8,496 nucleotides of DNA from Nitrospinaceae bacterium (GCA_029261615.1 JAJDAX010000135.1:1-8496); one strand, 5' to 3'; positions 1-6,678 are shown, numbered from the stretch's first letter. Translations and numbers: made by a program. The notes: generated by a model from the letters alone, not told the origin.

Positions 1-635
1 AGCGTCTGGACTGCAGTGACCGGGAGCTTGCTGGTGTAGAGCCTTCCGAAGGCATAACGGCTGTAGCAGTCGATGACCGACTGGAGGTAAACACGGCCCA
101 CGCCTTTCAAGGTCCCGACCATGAAGGTGTCGACCGCCACCAGGTCACCTGTATGTCGGGTTTCGATATGCCGTTCCCTGAACTCCGGACTGAACCGCTC
201 GAGTGCTCTTATCTGGTCTTCGGTCAGGTCGATCTTCTTTCCCTTAATCGATTGTTCCAGTCTTAAAAAACGTTGGTGTTTTTGCAGGAGGTTGTGACGG
301 CTCCACACGCCCCGGACACCGCCGGAGGAAACGTTGATTCCGGAAAGCATCAGGTCCTGGGCGACTCTCAGACATCCATGAGAAGGATGTTTCAGGGAAT
401 AATCGAGTACAGCCTTCTCAATCTCATCCGAGACTCGGTTGGGATGAGGGCTTTTGGCACCAGGCAGACGGTCGATGAGACCATCGGCTCCGTAGGTCTG
501 GTAGTTCCTGCGTATCTCGTAAAACTGGGTCCGGGAATAGCCCATAATCTTGCAGGCCTTACTGACATTACCCAGTTCACCTGCCAGCTCTAGCATTGAC
601 AGTTTTCTTCGTGCTACCTTGTGATCGGTGGTCAT
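1..635 (-). CDS. IS481/IS3-like DDE transposase, N-terminal 211 aa (partial)
   Basis: The enzyme would cut and join DNA ends of its own insertion sequence. The frame is open from ATG at 635 to the window edge, giving 211 residues; the C-terminal part is outside. Residues about 13-56 form a helix-turn-helix (LELAGELGNVSKACKIMGYS), followed by a linker helix region. The integrase-type catalytic core begins near 163 with GDLVAVDTF, where D169 is the expected first catalytic Asp, and continues through SVIDCYSRYAFGRLY (residues 186-200). The second Asp and the Glu of the DDE triad lie beyond the edge, so activity cannot be judged. The start is supported by AAGGAG at 642-647, six bases before ATG; an alternative ATG at residue 14 has no comparable site. 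The start codon lies in a long inverted repeat (see 628-707). No frameshift or stop interrupts the visible part. Confidence 0.88.
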   Translation of the reverse strand, partial: MTTDHKVARRKLSMLELAGELGNVSKACKIMGYSRTQFYEIRRNYQTYGADGLIDRLPGAKSPHPNRVSDEIEKAVLDYSLKHPSHGCLRVAQDLMLSGINVSSGGVRGVWSRHNLLQKHQRFLRLEQSIKGKKIDLTEDQIRALERFSPEFRERHIETRHTGDLVAVDTFMVGTLKGVGRVYLQSVIDCYSRYAFGRLYTSKLPVTAVQT

Positions 636-707
636 TGGATTCTCCTTGTTGATTAGGTTGGTAAGCTTCGTCACTTACAATTTACCCAATCAAGGACCAA
701 TGACCAC
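628..707 (-). promoter_or_regulatory. Transposase leader hairpin covering RBS and start codon
   Basis: Three nested inverted repeats share one axis. The outer one is an 11-bp perfect match, GTGGTCATTGG at 628-638 against CCAATGACCAC at 697-707. The middle one is 649-657 against 685-693, nine pairs with one G-U in the transcript. The inner one is GTAAG at 661-665 against CTTAC at 674-678, with an 8-nt loop. In the leftward transcript the transposase ATG (635-633) is inside the outer stem and AAGGAG (647-642) is in the internal loop. A transcript entering from outside the element would hide the start codon. IS10 and IS50 are known to block read-through expression in this general way; applying that here is inference. 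Confidence 0.7.
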
Positions 708-778
708 TTTCTTTTTAAAAATGATCAACTGTCAGGGTATTACTAGCTCTCTACAACCTGAAAACATATCAGACAAAA

Positions 779-810
779 AAAAGGGTCTGGCAATAATGCC
801 AGACCCTTTT
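779..810 (-). terminator. Rho-independent terminator of the rpoD-tRNA operon
   Basis: A perfect stem pairs AAAAGGGTCTGGCA (779-792) with TGCCAGACCCTTTT (797-810) around a four-base ATAA loop. Read leftward it is followed by a run of eight T (complement of the A run at 775-782, which overlaps the stem base). Read rightward it ends in TTTT, so it may work in both directions and would also limit transcription leaving or entering the insertion sequence. It lies 86 nt beyond the tRNA 3' end and is the only strong terminator after dnaG-rpoD, so it most likely ends that transcript. Confidence 0.9.
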
Positions 811-822
811 CTATTAAAATGG

Positions 823-852
823 GGGTTTGGGGGGAAGTGCGTACCCAAACCC
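823..852 (-). repeat. Hairpin between tRNA and terminator
   Basis: GGGTTTGGG at 823-831 pairs perfectly with CCCAAACCC at 844-852 around a 12-nt loop. It has no T run, so it is not itself a terminator. It would form in the trailer of the rpoD-tRNA transcript, between the tRNA and the terminator, and could act as a processing or 3' stabilising structure. The role is not known. Confidence 0.6.
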
Positions 853-861
853 GAAGTTATT

Positions 862-890
862 GCCGGAAGTGAATAGGTCGCCCCTCCGGC
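862..890 (-). repeat. Small inverted repeat immediately after the tRNA
   Basis: GCCGGA at 862-867 pairs with TCCGGC at 885-890 across a 17-nt loop. It begins 7 nt beyond the tRNA 3' end on the transcript. With the two hairpins further left it makes a three-hairpin trailer. Six pairs with a long loop are weak on their own, so its function is uncertain. Confidence 0.4.
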
Positions 891-896
891 GAGGAG

Positions 897-970
897 TGGG
901 CCCACCTGGATTCGAACCAGGGACCGACCGGTTATGAGCCGGGGGCTCTAACCAACTGAGCTATGGGCCC
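897..970 (-). tRNA. tRNA with anticodon CAT (Ile2 favoured over elongator Met)
   Basis: A full 74-nt cloverleaf is visible: acceptor GGGCCCA/TGGGCCC, D-stem GCTC/GAGC, anticodon loop CTCATAA (anticodon CAT at 934-936), T-arm CCAGG/CCTGG with TTCGAAT, and A as discriminator. CCA is not encoded. Anticodon CAT is shared by initiator Met, elongator Met and the lysidine-modified tRNA-Ile2 that reads AUA. The C1-A72 type mismatch of initiators is absent, since position 1 pairs G-C. C4-G69 and C5-G68 pairs, and the CGGCTCATAACCG core with a CGGTC variable loop, resemble known tRNA-Ile2 genes such as that of Bacillus subtilis. The outermost anticodon-stem pair is a C-U mismatch, leaving four good pairs. 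The gene starts 5 nt after the rpoD stop, so it is presumably cut from the rpoD mRNA. Confidence 0.95.
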
Positions 971-975
971 TGGTG

Positions 976-2742
976 TTATCCTTCGATGAAACTTTTCAGT
1001 TTTTTACTGCGACTCGGGTGCCTCAGTTTGCGCAAGGCTTTTGCTTCAATCTGCCTTATGCGTTCCCGGGTGACGGCAAAATCCTGCCCGACTTCTTCCA
1101 ATGTGTGCTCGGAGTCCAGCCCGATGCCAAACCGTTTGCGAAGAACTTTTTCTTCTCGTGGTGCAAGCGTGGACAGAACGCGCAGGGTCTGATCTTTCAG
1201 GTTCTTTTTGACCACGGCGTCGATCGGTGACAATACTTTTTTATCCTCAATGAAGTCACCGAGGTGACTGTTTTCTTCTTCACCGATCGGTGTCTCCAGA
1301 GAGATCGGTTCCTTGGCGATCTTGAGTACTTTGCGTACCTTGTCGACCGGCAGGCTCATTTTCAATGCGATCTCTTCCGGAGTCGGTTCACGTCCCAGCT
1401 CCTGTACAAGGTGGCGGGAAACTCGAATCAACTTGTTGATGGTTTCGATCATGTGGACCGGAATACGAATGGTTCTCGCCTGATCTGCAATTGCGCGAGT
1501 GATGGCCTGGCGAATCCACCAGGTGGCATAGGTGCTGAATTTGTACCCGCGACGGTATTCAAACTTGTCAACCGCCTTCATCAGACCAATGTTGCCTTCC
1601 TGGATCAGGTCGAGGAATTGCAATCCACGGTTGGTGTATTTTTTGGCGATGGAAACCACCAGGCGCAGGTTGGCTTCTGCCAGTTCGCGTTTGGCGGTTT
1701 TGTCTTTCACCCGGCCGCGGGCAATGGTGCGAACCGTGGACAGTAATGCATCCTTGGTGCTATTGGTTTCGCGTTCGATTTTGCGAACCTTCCGGCGAGT
1801 GGCTTGCGCGACTTTATAATACTCGTCGTATTGTTTTTTGGTGATCACCTTGCCTTTTGGAAGTTTTACGCTTTTTTGCTTGACCCAGTTCTTGGCCAGT
1901 TTTTTAATTTCAGCAAGGGGGTACTTCAATTCTTTTTCGATCAGGCGTTCGGGTTTTCCCGCCTCACGGATCTGCGCCGCAATATCATAGATCCGTTCGA
2001 TAATTAGATCCATATAGCTGAGGCTCAGGTTCATGTTGAAGAAGGTTTCGTCCAGTTTCTTGGCTGTGTCGGCAACTTCTTTGTCCCACTTGGTTTTCAT
2101 TTTGGCTGAAAGTTTCGGCGTTTCCGCCTTCTTCACCGCTTTTTCCAATTTGTCGTGAACTTTGACCAGTTCCTTGATGGATTTTGTTAAACGCTTGATC
2201 TCTTCTTTTTCGTTGGGTTCTTTTTTAGCTTCAGGATCACCGGCATTCACTATATGAAAAATGTTGGCTTCCCCTTTTTTCAGGACTTCAATCAGGTGAA
2301 GCAACTCGTGCAAGGTGACGGAACAAATGGCTACAGCGTTGATGACTTCGTTTTGACCTGCTTCAATACGTTTGGCAATTTCCACTTCACCTTCGCGGGT
2401 GAGCAGGGAGATGGTACCCATTTCACGCAAGTACATTCGGACCGGGTCATCAATACTGACATTGTCCGGTTTGGCTTCGGGAGCGGCTTCTTCTGCTGGA
2501 GCTTCGTCTTCACTTTCATCTTCCCCGGCCGCTACAGCTTTTTCACCCTTCATGGCCGTGTCGACGATGTCGATTTCGTTTTCACCGAAAAGGTGCATCA
2601 GGTCGTCGATCTGATCCGGGGCCACCAGATTGGCAGGCAACACGTCATTGACCTCTTCATAGGTCAGATAACCTTTTTCCTTGCCAATGGTTATAAGCTG
2701 ATTGACTTCGGATACGTCCGCGATTTTTTCAGCATTGGACAT
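976..2742 (-). CDS. rpoD: RNA polymerase primary sigma factor (sigma70/RpoD)
   Basis: This is the housekeeping sigma subunit that directs core RNA polymerase to -35/-10 promoters. The 588-residue protein has the full primary-sigma layout. Region 1.1 is at about 8-65 and an acidic linker at about 73-92 ([12 protein letters not shown]). Region 1.2 begins with [20 protein letters not shown] (99-118). A long charged non-conserved insert covers about 130-345. Region 2 is at about 350-431, with core-binding [13 protein letters not shown] and the -10 recognition and melting segment [20 protein letters not shown]. Region 3 is at about 432-500. Region 4 is at about 515-585, with the -35-binding helix-turn-helix [20 protein letters not shown] (546-565). 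ATG at 2742 is preceded by AAGGAG 11 bases upstream (complement of about 2754-2759). It lies 60 nt after the dnaG stop and 5 nt before the tRNA. No key element is missing. Name and role are certain; the insert is lineage-variable. Confidence 0.98.
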   Translation of the reverse strand: MSNAEKIADVSEVNQLITIGKEKGYLTYEEVNDVLPANLVAPDQIDDLMHLFGENEIDIVDTAMKGEKAVAAGEDESEDEAPAEEAAPEAKPDNVSIDDPVRMYLREMGTISLLTREGEVEIAKRIEAGQNEVINAVAICSVTLHELLHLIEVLKKGEANIFHIVNAGDPEAKKEPNEKEEIKRLTKSIKELVKVHDKLEKAVKKAETPKLSAKMKTKWDKEVADTAKKLDETFFNMNLSLSYMDLIIERIYDIAAQIREAGKPERLIEKELKYPLAEIKKLAKNWVKQKSVKLPKGKVITKKQYDEYYKVAQATRRKVRKIERETNSTKDALLSTVRTIARGRVKDKTAKRELAEANLRLVVSIAKKYTNRGLQFLDLIQEGNIGLMKAVDKFEYRRGYKFSTYATWWIRQAITRAIADQARTIRIPVHMIETINKLIRVSRHLVQELGREPTPEEIALKMSLPVDKVRKVLKIAKEPISLETPIGEEENSHLGDFIEDKKVLSPIDAVVKKNLKDQTLRVLSTLAPREEKVLRKRFGIGLDSEHTLEEVGQDFAVTRERIRQIEAKALRKLRHPSRSKKLKSFIEG

Positions 2743-2802
2743 AAACTTGTAGTCTCCTTGGACTTGATTAAATATGTACTGTTAGTATTGGATGCAAAAA
2801 AT

Positions 2803-4590
2803 TCATCCCGGGATTAAACTTTCTTTGATTTCATGTACTTTTCGGTTCAATTCTTCGAGTCTTTCCTGCTGATGTTCCCGGAAAGCGACCTGTCTTTCCA
2901 TTTGCAGTATTTTTAAACGGTCCCGATAAGGCCGTTTTCTCAAAGTGGCCACACATTCAACAATGGCCCGAGCGGGGTTATCAAACTCTAACGGCTCAAT
3001 GGCGATGCGTGACAATTCGGATTTCGACTCTGGGGTTTCCACCCGGTCGAGCAGGCGATCGACCCGCAGGGAATCACCTTCATCCAGCATTTCGTAAGAC
3101 TTTTGAGCCAGTTCGCGGTAACGCGACTGATCGAATTCCTCGATTTTGACCTGGCGTCTGATATCGCGCGCCAACTCTTCTCCAGACAACATGAGTTGCA
3201 GTAGATAAAATTCGGTGTCGAACGCGGAGGATTTCCCGGAGGGTTCACGGGGAGCTTCTACCCGGGTTCGATTCTGTGTCAGCGTGTTTTTAAGTTGTTC
3301 CAGAAACGAGCGGTCATTGATATTGAGTTTTTCGGAAATCTGGCGGACCCATTCGGTTCGTTCAACCGGGTTGGGCACTTTGGCCAGGAAGGGCAGAAGT
3401 TTATTGACCACGCCAATTTTGCCTTCCAGGCTGTTGTCATTGCTCTCTTCACGTGCCCGGTCGAGCCGGTAAGACAGAAATGGGGGTGCCTGGTCGATCA
3501 TTTTTGTGAAAACATCCCGCTGTCCCTTTTGCAGATAGGAATCCGGGTCTTCACCCTGGGGCAACCCAACCACCCGGACTGTGAGTCCCTGGGCTGTGAG
3601 GATTTCAAAACCCCGGTCGGCGGCGGCCTTTCCGGCAGCATCGGAATCGAACACCAGAACCGTATTCGCCGTGTGATGTTTTATGGACAAGCCTTGTGCC
3701 GGGGTCAGTGCCGTTCCGCAAGTGGCCACTGCATTTTCGATCCCCGCCTGGTGACACTGGATGACATCGAAATAGCCTTCAACGATTAGCGCCCGGTCCT
3801 GTTTGCGAAAGGCCTCTTTTGAAAGGTGGTGGCCGTAAAGGTGTTGCCCTTTTTTGTAAACGGAGGTCTCTGATGTGTTGAGGTACTTGGGCTCACCCTC
3901 TCCCAGCACGCGTCCGCCGAAACCGATCACCCGGTTCTGCCCTTCAAATATCGGGAACATCAAACGGCCGCGAAACCGGTCGTAGTGTGAATCTTTGCCA
4001 CCCTCTTTTTCTTTTTTGACCACAAGTCCTGCGTGCACGAGAAGGTCGAGAGACACTTTTTCTTTGCCCTGCAAGTGGGTCATCAAACCATGCCATTCGT
4101 CTGGTGCCCAGCCGAGTTTGAACCGTACAAGAGTTTCCCGGGTGATGCCACGCTTTTCAAGGTAGTCACGGGCTTTTTTACCGGCAACCTCATCCAGAAG
4201 TAGACGATGGTAGAAATCGGCAGCTTCTGAGTTTATTTTATAGATGACTTCTTTTTTATTCCAGGCGTCTGCATTCCCTGATGATTGCGAAGTCTCCGGA
4301 ATGGTGACCTGAAAACGGGCCGCAAGCCTGCGGACGGATTCGATAAAAGGCAGGTCTTCCATCTGCATGAGGAAGCGAAACACATTGCCGCCCGCTCCAC
4401 AGCCGAAACAGTGATAAATCTGTTTTTCACGGTTAGCGGTGAAGGAGGGTGTTTTTTCCTGATGGAACGGACAGAGGCCCTTAAAGTTATTCCCTGCTGC
4501 CTTGAGTGGGACATAGTCAGAGACGACTTCGACAATATCCGCCCGGCTTCGGACTTCTTCTAAAATGTGTTCAGGAATAAATGATTTCAA
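2803..4590 (-). CDS. dnaG: DNA primase DnaG
   Basis: DnaG makes the short RNA primers for the lagging strand at the replication fork, recruited by the replicative helicase. The 595-residue protein has the N-terminal CHC2 zinc-binding domain with C40, H43, C61 and C64 (CPFHQEKTPSF, then YHCFGCG). The catalytic core follows, with DRFRGRLMFPIF (204-215) and the EGEPKYLNTSETSVYKKG segment (231-248). The TOPRIM fold has E271 and D275 in IVEGYFD and the metal-binding D315 and D317 in VFDSDAAG. About 160 C-terminal residues form the variable helicase-interacting part. The start is odd: the only start-type codon between the upstream in-frame stop (4621-4623, also the yqeY stop) and conserved sequence is TTG at 4590-4588, giving MKSFIPEHILEEV, which fits family N-termini. 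No clear Shine-Dalgarno site precedes it, so translation may depend on ribosomes finishing yqeY 30 nt upstream (inference). Length is normal for the family. Confidence 0.97.
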   Translation of the reverse strand: MKSFIPEHILEEVRSRADIVEVVSDYVPLKAAGNNFKGLCPFHQEKTPSFTANREKQIYHCFGCGAGGNVFRFLMQMEDLPFIESVRRLAARFQVTIPETSQSSGNADAWNKKEVIYKINSEAADFYHRLLLDEVAGKKARDYLEKRGITRETLVRFKLGWAPDEWHGLMTHLQGKEKVSLDLLVHAGLVVKKEKEGGKDSHYDRFRGRLMFPIFEGQNRVIGFGGRVLGEGEPKYLNTSETSVYKKGQHLYGHHLSKEAFRKQDRALIVEGYFDVIQCHQAGIENAVATCGTALTPAQGLSIKHHTANTVLVFDSDAAGKAAADRGFEILTAQGLTVRVVGLPQGEDPDSYLQKGQRDVFTKMIDQAPPFLSYRLDRAREESNDNSLEGKIGVVNKLLPFLAKVPNPVERTEWVRQISEKLNINDRSFLEQLKNTLTQNRTRVEAPREPSGKSSAFDTEFYLLQLMLSGEELARDIRRQVKIEEFDQSRYRELAQKSYEMLDEGDSLRVDRLLDRVETPESKSELSRIAIEPLEFDNPARAIVECVATLRKRPYRDRLKILQMERQVAFREHQQERLEELNRKVHEIKESLIPG

Positions 4591-4620
4591 TGAGTCGTAT
4601 TTTTGTGGTGAAAGCCGTAA

Positions 4621-5067
4621 TTAACCGGCGAGTCGTTCCTGGACCAGGGTTTTCAGGCGGCTACCATCGGCCTTGCCCTTGAACTCCGCTGCCAGGGGTT
4701 TCATGATTTTCCCCATGTCTTTCATCCCGGTTGCCCCGGTTTCCTCGACAATCTCGTTTATCCGTTTCTTCAATTCGTCATCGGTCGCCTGCTTCGGCAG
4801 GTAGGCGACCAAAATTTCCATTTCCTGTTCTTCTTTTTCCTTAAGTTCGGGACGTCCTCCCTTTTCGTATTGGACTGCCGCTTCCTTGCGCCGCTTGATC
4901 TGGGTGGCCACGAGACCCAGAATCTCATCATCGCTAATGGTCTCGCGTGTATCAATCTCGCGGTTCTTGATTTCGGAACTCAGCATTCGAAGGGTATCGA
5001 CCTTGAGGGAATTTCTCGCCTTCATGGCCTCCTTCAGGTCTGAAAGGAGTGTTTGCTTTAAATCCAT
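4621..5067 (-). CDS. yqeY: GatB/YqeY domain protein
   Basis: The protein has 148 residues, typical of stand-alone YqeY proteins. These resemble the tail domain of the GatB subunit of the tRNA-dependent amidotransferase; their exact function is not established. The family pattern is visible: MDLKQTLLSDLKEAMKARNS at the N-terminus, TLRMLSSEIKNREID (25-39), an EYEKGG-like QYEKGGRPEL segment, LVAYLPKQ, and the C-terminal small domain with TGMKDMGKIM and AEFKGKADGSRLKTLV. It is all-helical and cytoplasmic, with no membrane segment. ATG at 5067 has only a weak purine-rich upstream site (AAGAGA). It is the first gene after the promoter at 5196-5224 and stands directly before dnaG and rpoD, the usual place of yqeY in the macromolecular-synthesis operon. 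Confidence 0.93.
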   Translation of the reverse strand: MDLKQTLLSDLKEAMKARNSLKVDTLRMLSSEIKNREIDTRETISDDEILGLVATQIKRRKEAAVQYEKGGRPELKEKEEQEMEILVAYLPKQATDDELKKRINEIVEETGATGMKDMGKIMKPLAAEFKGKADGSRLKTLVQERLAG

Positions 5068-5110
5068 CGTATTATGGGAGTCTCTTGGAGCTATTGTTGG
5101 CCCAGAGCGG

Positions 5111-5126
5111 CCCTGATTTTTCAGGG
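5111..5126 (-). repeat. Short hairpin in yqeY leader
   Basis: CCCTGA at 5111-5116 pairs with TCAGGG at 5121-5126 around a 4-nt loop. It lies in the untranslated leader of the yqeY-dnaG-rpoD transcript, about 45 nt before the yqeY ATG. No T run follows in the leftward direction, so it is not a standard attenuator. It may only be leader structure. Confidence 0.4.
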
Positions 5127-5195
5127 AAACCGAAGTGCCATTGCAGGAAATACGGAATAGTGGGAGATCCCTCTAAATACGTACTAGGAAAAGGA

Positions 5196-5224
5196 AATAT
5201 AGGAACCGCGAGGGGGTTTGTCAA
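5196..5224 (-). promoter_or_regulatory. Sigma70-type promoter of yqeY-dnaG-rpoD-tRNA
   Basis: Reading leftward, a perfect -35 TTGACA (complement of 5219-5224) is followed by a 17-bp spacer and -10 TATATT (complement of 5196-5201, five of six consensus bases). Transcription would start near 5188, giving a leader of about 120 nt before the yqeY ATG. It is the best promoter in the window and is oriented toward the whole operon. Since rpoD is itself in the operon, the housekeeping sigma factor would be expressed from its own type of promoter. Confidence 0.82.
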
Positions 5225-5306
5225 TAGATCGGTCAGGTTTTTTCGAAGATAAATGAAAAAAGAATGGGGGAGGGGGTTAGGCCCTTTTTATTCCATGAAA
5301 AATACA

Positions 5307-5335
5307 AATTGGGGAGGCCATTGGCCTCCCCAATT
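5307..5335 (-). terminator. Terminator of the metalloprotease gene
   Basis: AATTGGGGAGGCC (5307-5319) pairs perfectly with GGCCTCCCCAATT (5323-5335) around a 3-nt loop; a 14-bp palindrome with a one-base centre can also be drawn. Read leftward it is followed by TGTATTTTTC, a short T run. It lies 45 nt after the protease stop codon. It should separate the protease transcript from the yqeY operon promoter that lies further left. Confidence 0.75.
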
Positions 5336-5379
5336 CATTTGTTGAGGCTTTGAATCTAACAATTGGTTGTCAGAAAAAA

Positions 5380-6570
5380 TCACCACATCATCAGGGCTGT
5401 TTCTCCGGAAGAACTGCTGTAATACAGCCGCACCCGGACCACGTACTCATGGTTTTTGACCAACCGATGGCTGATTTTGGCGTTGTAATCCATTCCGCTG
5501 TCGTCGTCCCCGGCCCGGAATTCCAACTCCCCACCTTCCTGTTCAAAAAGAACCATGACCGAATCAGATTCGCCAAAGGTCCCTATATTAAAATTACGGG
5601 TTGATTCGGGTTTGATGATGAAGTTTTTCTGCTCACCGGGATTAATTGACAGGTATTGCGGTTGGAAAGGTTTGAGCTCCGGGTGCTGAGGTTCCAGCGG
5701 AGGATAGAAAAATTTTACCTGGGTTTTATCTCGTTCGGACAGGCCGGGGTTCGGCCTGAGGCCATTCCGGAACTGCATCGGTTCTTTAATCATTCCTCGG
5801 CCGAAAGGATAGTGCATGATCGAGTTGGGATCCCAGTTCGAACCCTGCACCGTGTCCGGCTGGATTTTGCGGATAATGTTGTGGAATGTTTTTTCACGAG
5901 ACCAGCTGTTGGGTGGGCGGCTGAGGCTTCGGTAAACGGCCTCCTCATTCCATATAATGCCCGCATTTGGGTTTTGATGTTCGTGTGGGAATCCCAGGGT
6001 GTGCCCGATTTCATGGACAGCGGTGTCGATTTCCTGCGACCCTCTGGTCAGGTCCCAGCCAAAATTCATGGTTCTTGCATTAGGGCTCTTGCCCATTATT
6101 CCGCGTCCCAGATAGGACCAGGCACCATCACCACGTTGAAAACCGATTCGGATATCGGCATCGTGGCGGGAACTGACTTCTTTGAAATCCAGACCAATGT
6201 CCACCTTTTTCCAAATGTCGAACGCCTGCCGGACAATATTCATCTCCGCTTCAGTAGTGGACCAGGGTCTCCACTCTGATCCACCATTGGAAAGGAAAAC
6301 ACTCTGGCCATCGGAATCCTTGTCGAAAAAATAATATTTCAGAGTCGTTCCGTTGACCCACTTGCTTCGGTTGACCCGAATGAGCGAAACTCTTCCGGCA
6401 TCCATCCCAGGGTCGAGGGCTGGTTCATCTCCATCCGGTTGCTCACAATAATGAAATTCCTCAGGAGTTTCATTGTCTCCTTCGGGGGCACCCGCGTTTC
6501 CTTCCAATTCATTAAGTCTTCTTTCTACCTTTTCCAATCGAGCGTCTAACGATTCATCGTACTCACTCAT
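5380..6570 (-). CDS. Astacin-type (M12A-like) zinc metalloprotease
   Basis: This is a predicted zinc-dependent endopeptidase of 396 residues. Residues 7-24 are a charged heptad-like helix (a short coiled coil is likely). Then comes an acidic linker with the protein's only Cys, C42. The catalytic domain spans about 60-292. Its zinc motif is HEIGHTLGFPHEH (186-198): H186, H190 and H196 bind zinc, E187 is the general base, and E197 gives the astacin-type ending. The Met-turn SIMHYP has M252, with Y254 as the likely fifth ligand. Residues about 305-396 form a beta-rich tail (GTFGESDSVMVLFEQ, AGDDDSGMDYNAKI) resembling accessory domains in other bacterial members. There is no signal peptide or membrane helix, unusual for this class, so it is either cytoplasmic or exported by another route. 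ATG at 6570 follows a purine-rich site (GGGAAGGGA). Substrate is unknown. An upstream regulator gene (6769-7299) is on the same strand, 198 nt away. Confidence 0.88.
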   Translation of the reverse strand: MSEYDESLDARLEKVERRLNELEGNAGAPEGDNETPEEFHYCEQPDGDEPALDPGMDAGRVSLIRVNRSKWVNGTTLKYYFFDKDSDGQSVFLSNGGSEWRPWSTTEAEMNIVRQAFDIWKKVDIGLDFKEVSSRHDADIRIGFQRGDGAWSYLGRGIMGKSPNARTMNFGWDLTRGSQEIDTAVHEIGHTLGFPHEHQNPNAGIIWNEEAVYRSLSRPPNSWSREKTFHNIIRKIQPDTVQGSNWDPNSIMHYPFGRGMIKEPMQFRNGLRPNPGLSERDKTQVKFFYPPLEPQHPELKPFQPQYLSINPGEQKNFIIKPESTRNFNIGTFGESDSVMVLFEQEGGELEFRAGDDDSGMDYNAKISHRLVKNHEYVVRVRLYYSSSSGETALMMW

Positions 6571-6617
6571 ATTGTGTCCCTTCCCTTAACATTGGCTTTT
6601 AATAACATTCCACCCGT

Positions 6618-6655
6618 TTAAATCTCCTCAACAGTTAATAAGTGAAGAGATTTAA
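6618..6655 (-). repeat. Inverted repeat upstream of the protease
   Basis: TTAAATCTC at 6618-6626 pairs with GAGATTTAA at 6647-6655, with three further pairs inside after one mismatch (TCA 6628-6630 with TGA 6643-6645). It lies 48 nt upstream of the protease ATG, downstream of the candidate promoter at 6679-6706. It could be a leader hairpin or a dimeric-regulator operator; the sequence alone does not decide. Confidence 0.5.
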
Positions 6656-6678
6656 GTACATTAATTGTATATGAAACT

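Larger units (their letters stand above)
1..707 (-). mobile_element. Insertion sequence, 5' part (cut by window edge)
   Basis: The segment contains a leftward transposase gene and its structured leader. Only the end upstream of the transposase lies in the window. The outer boundary is not resolved: no terminal inverted repeat can be paired because the other end is missing, so the true end lies somewhere between about 708 and 770. The element sits just beyond the terminator of the rpoD operon, in a position where insertion would not break a gene. The transposase type (N-terminal helix-turn-helix plus integrase-like DDE core) is the one usually placed in the IS481/IS3-like group. The IS assignment is firm; the exact family is inferred. 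Confidence 0.8.
5068..5379. other. Gene-free region between protease and yqeY
   Basis: No convincing coding sequence was found here on either strand. In particular no small, Arg/Lys-rich rpsU-like frame precedes yqeY, although rpsU leads this operon in many bacteria. The stretch holds, right to left, the terminator of the protease gene (5307-5335), an A/T-rich and polypurine tract (about 5245-5290), the yqeY-dnaG-rpoD promoter (5196-5224), and a leader of about 120 nt with a short hairpin (5111-5126). Confidence 0.7.

Noticed and set aside
1264..1746. 160-codon plus-strand frame inside rpoD
   Set aside because: It is antisense to conserved sigma regions 2 to 3 and its composition mirrors the rpoD codons; it is a shadow frame.
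2767..2797. Possible internal promoter between dnaG and rpoD (TTGCAT, then TTTAAT or TATTTA)
   Set aside because: The -35 matches only three of six bases, and the good -10 has a 19-bp spacer; the better-spaced -10 is poor. Internal rpoD promoters are common, but this one is not supported enough.
2254..2817. 187-codon plus-strand frame opposite the rpoD N-terminus
   Set aside because: It is antisense to rpoD and the rpoD-dnaG gap, Phe-rich as expected from reversed Lys/Glu codons, with no recognisable domain.
5656..6279. 207-codon plus-strand frame opposite the protease
   Set aside because: It lies entirely antisense to the metalloprotease catalytic region; no signal peptide, motif or start site supports it.
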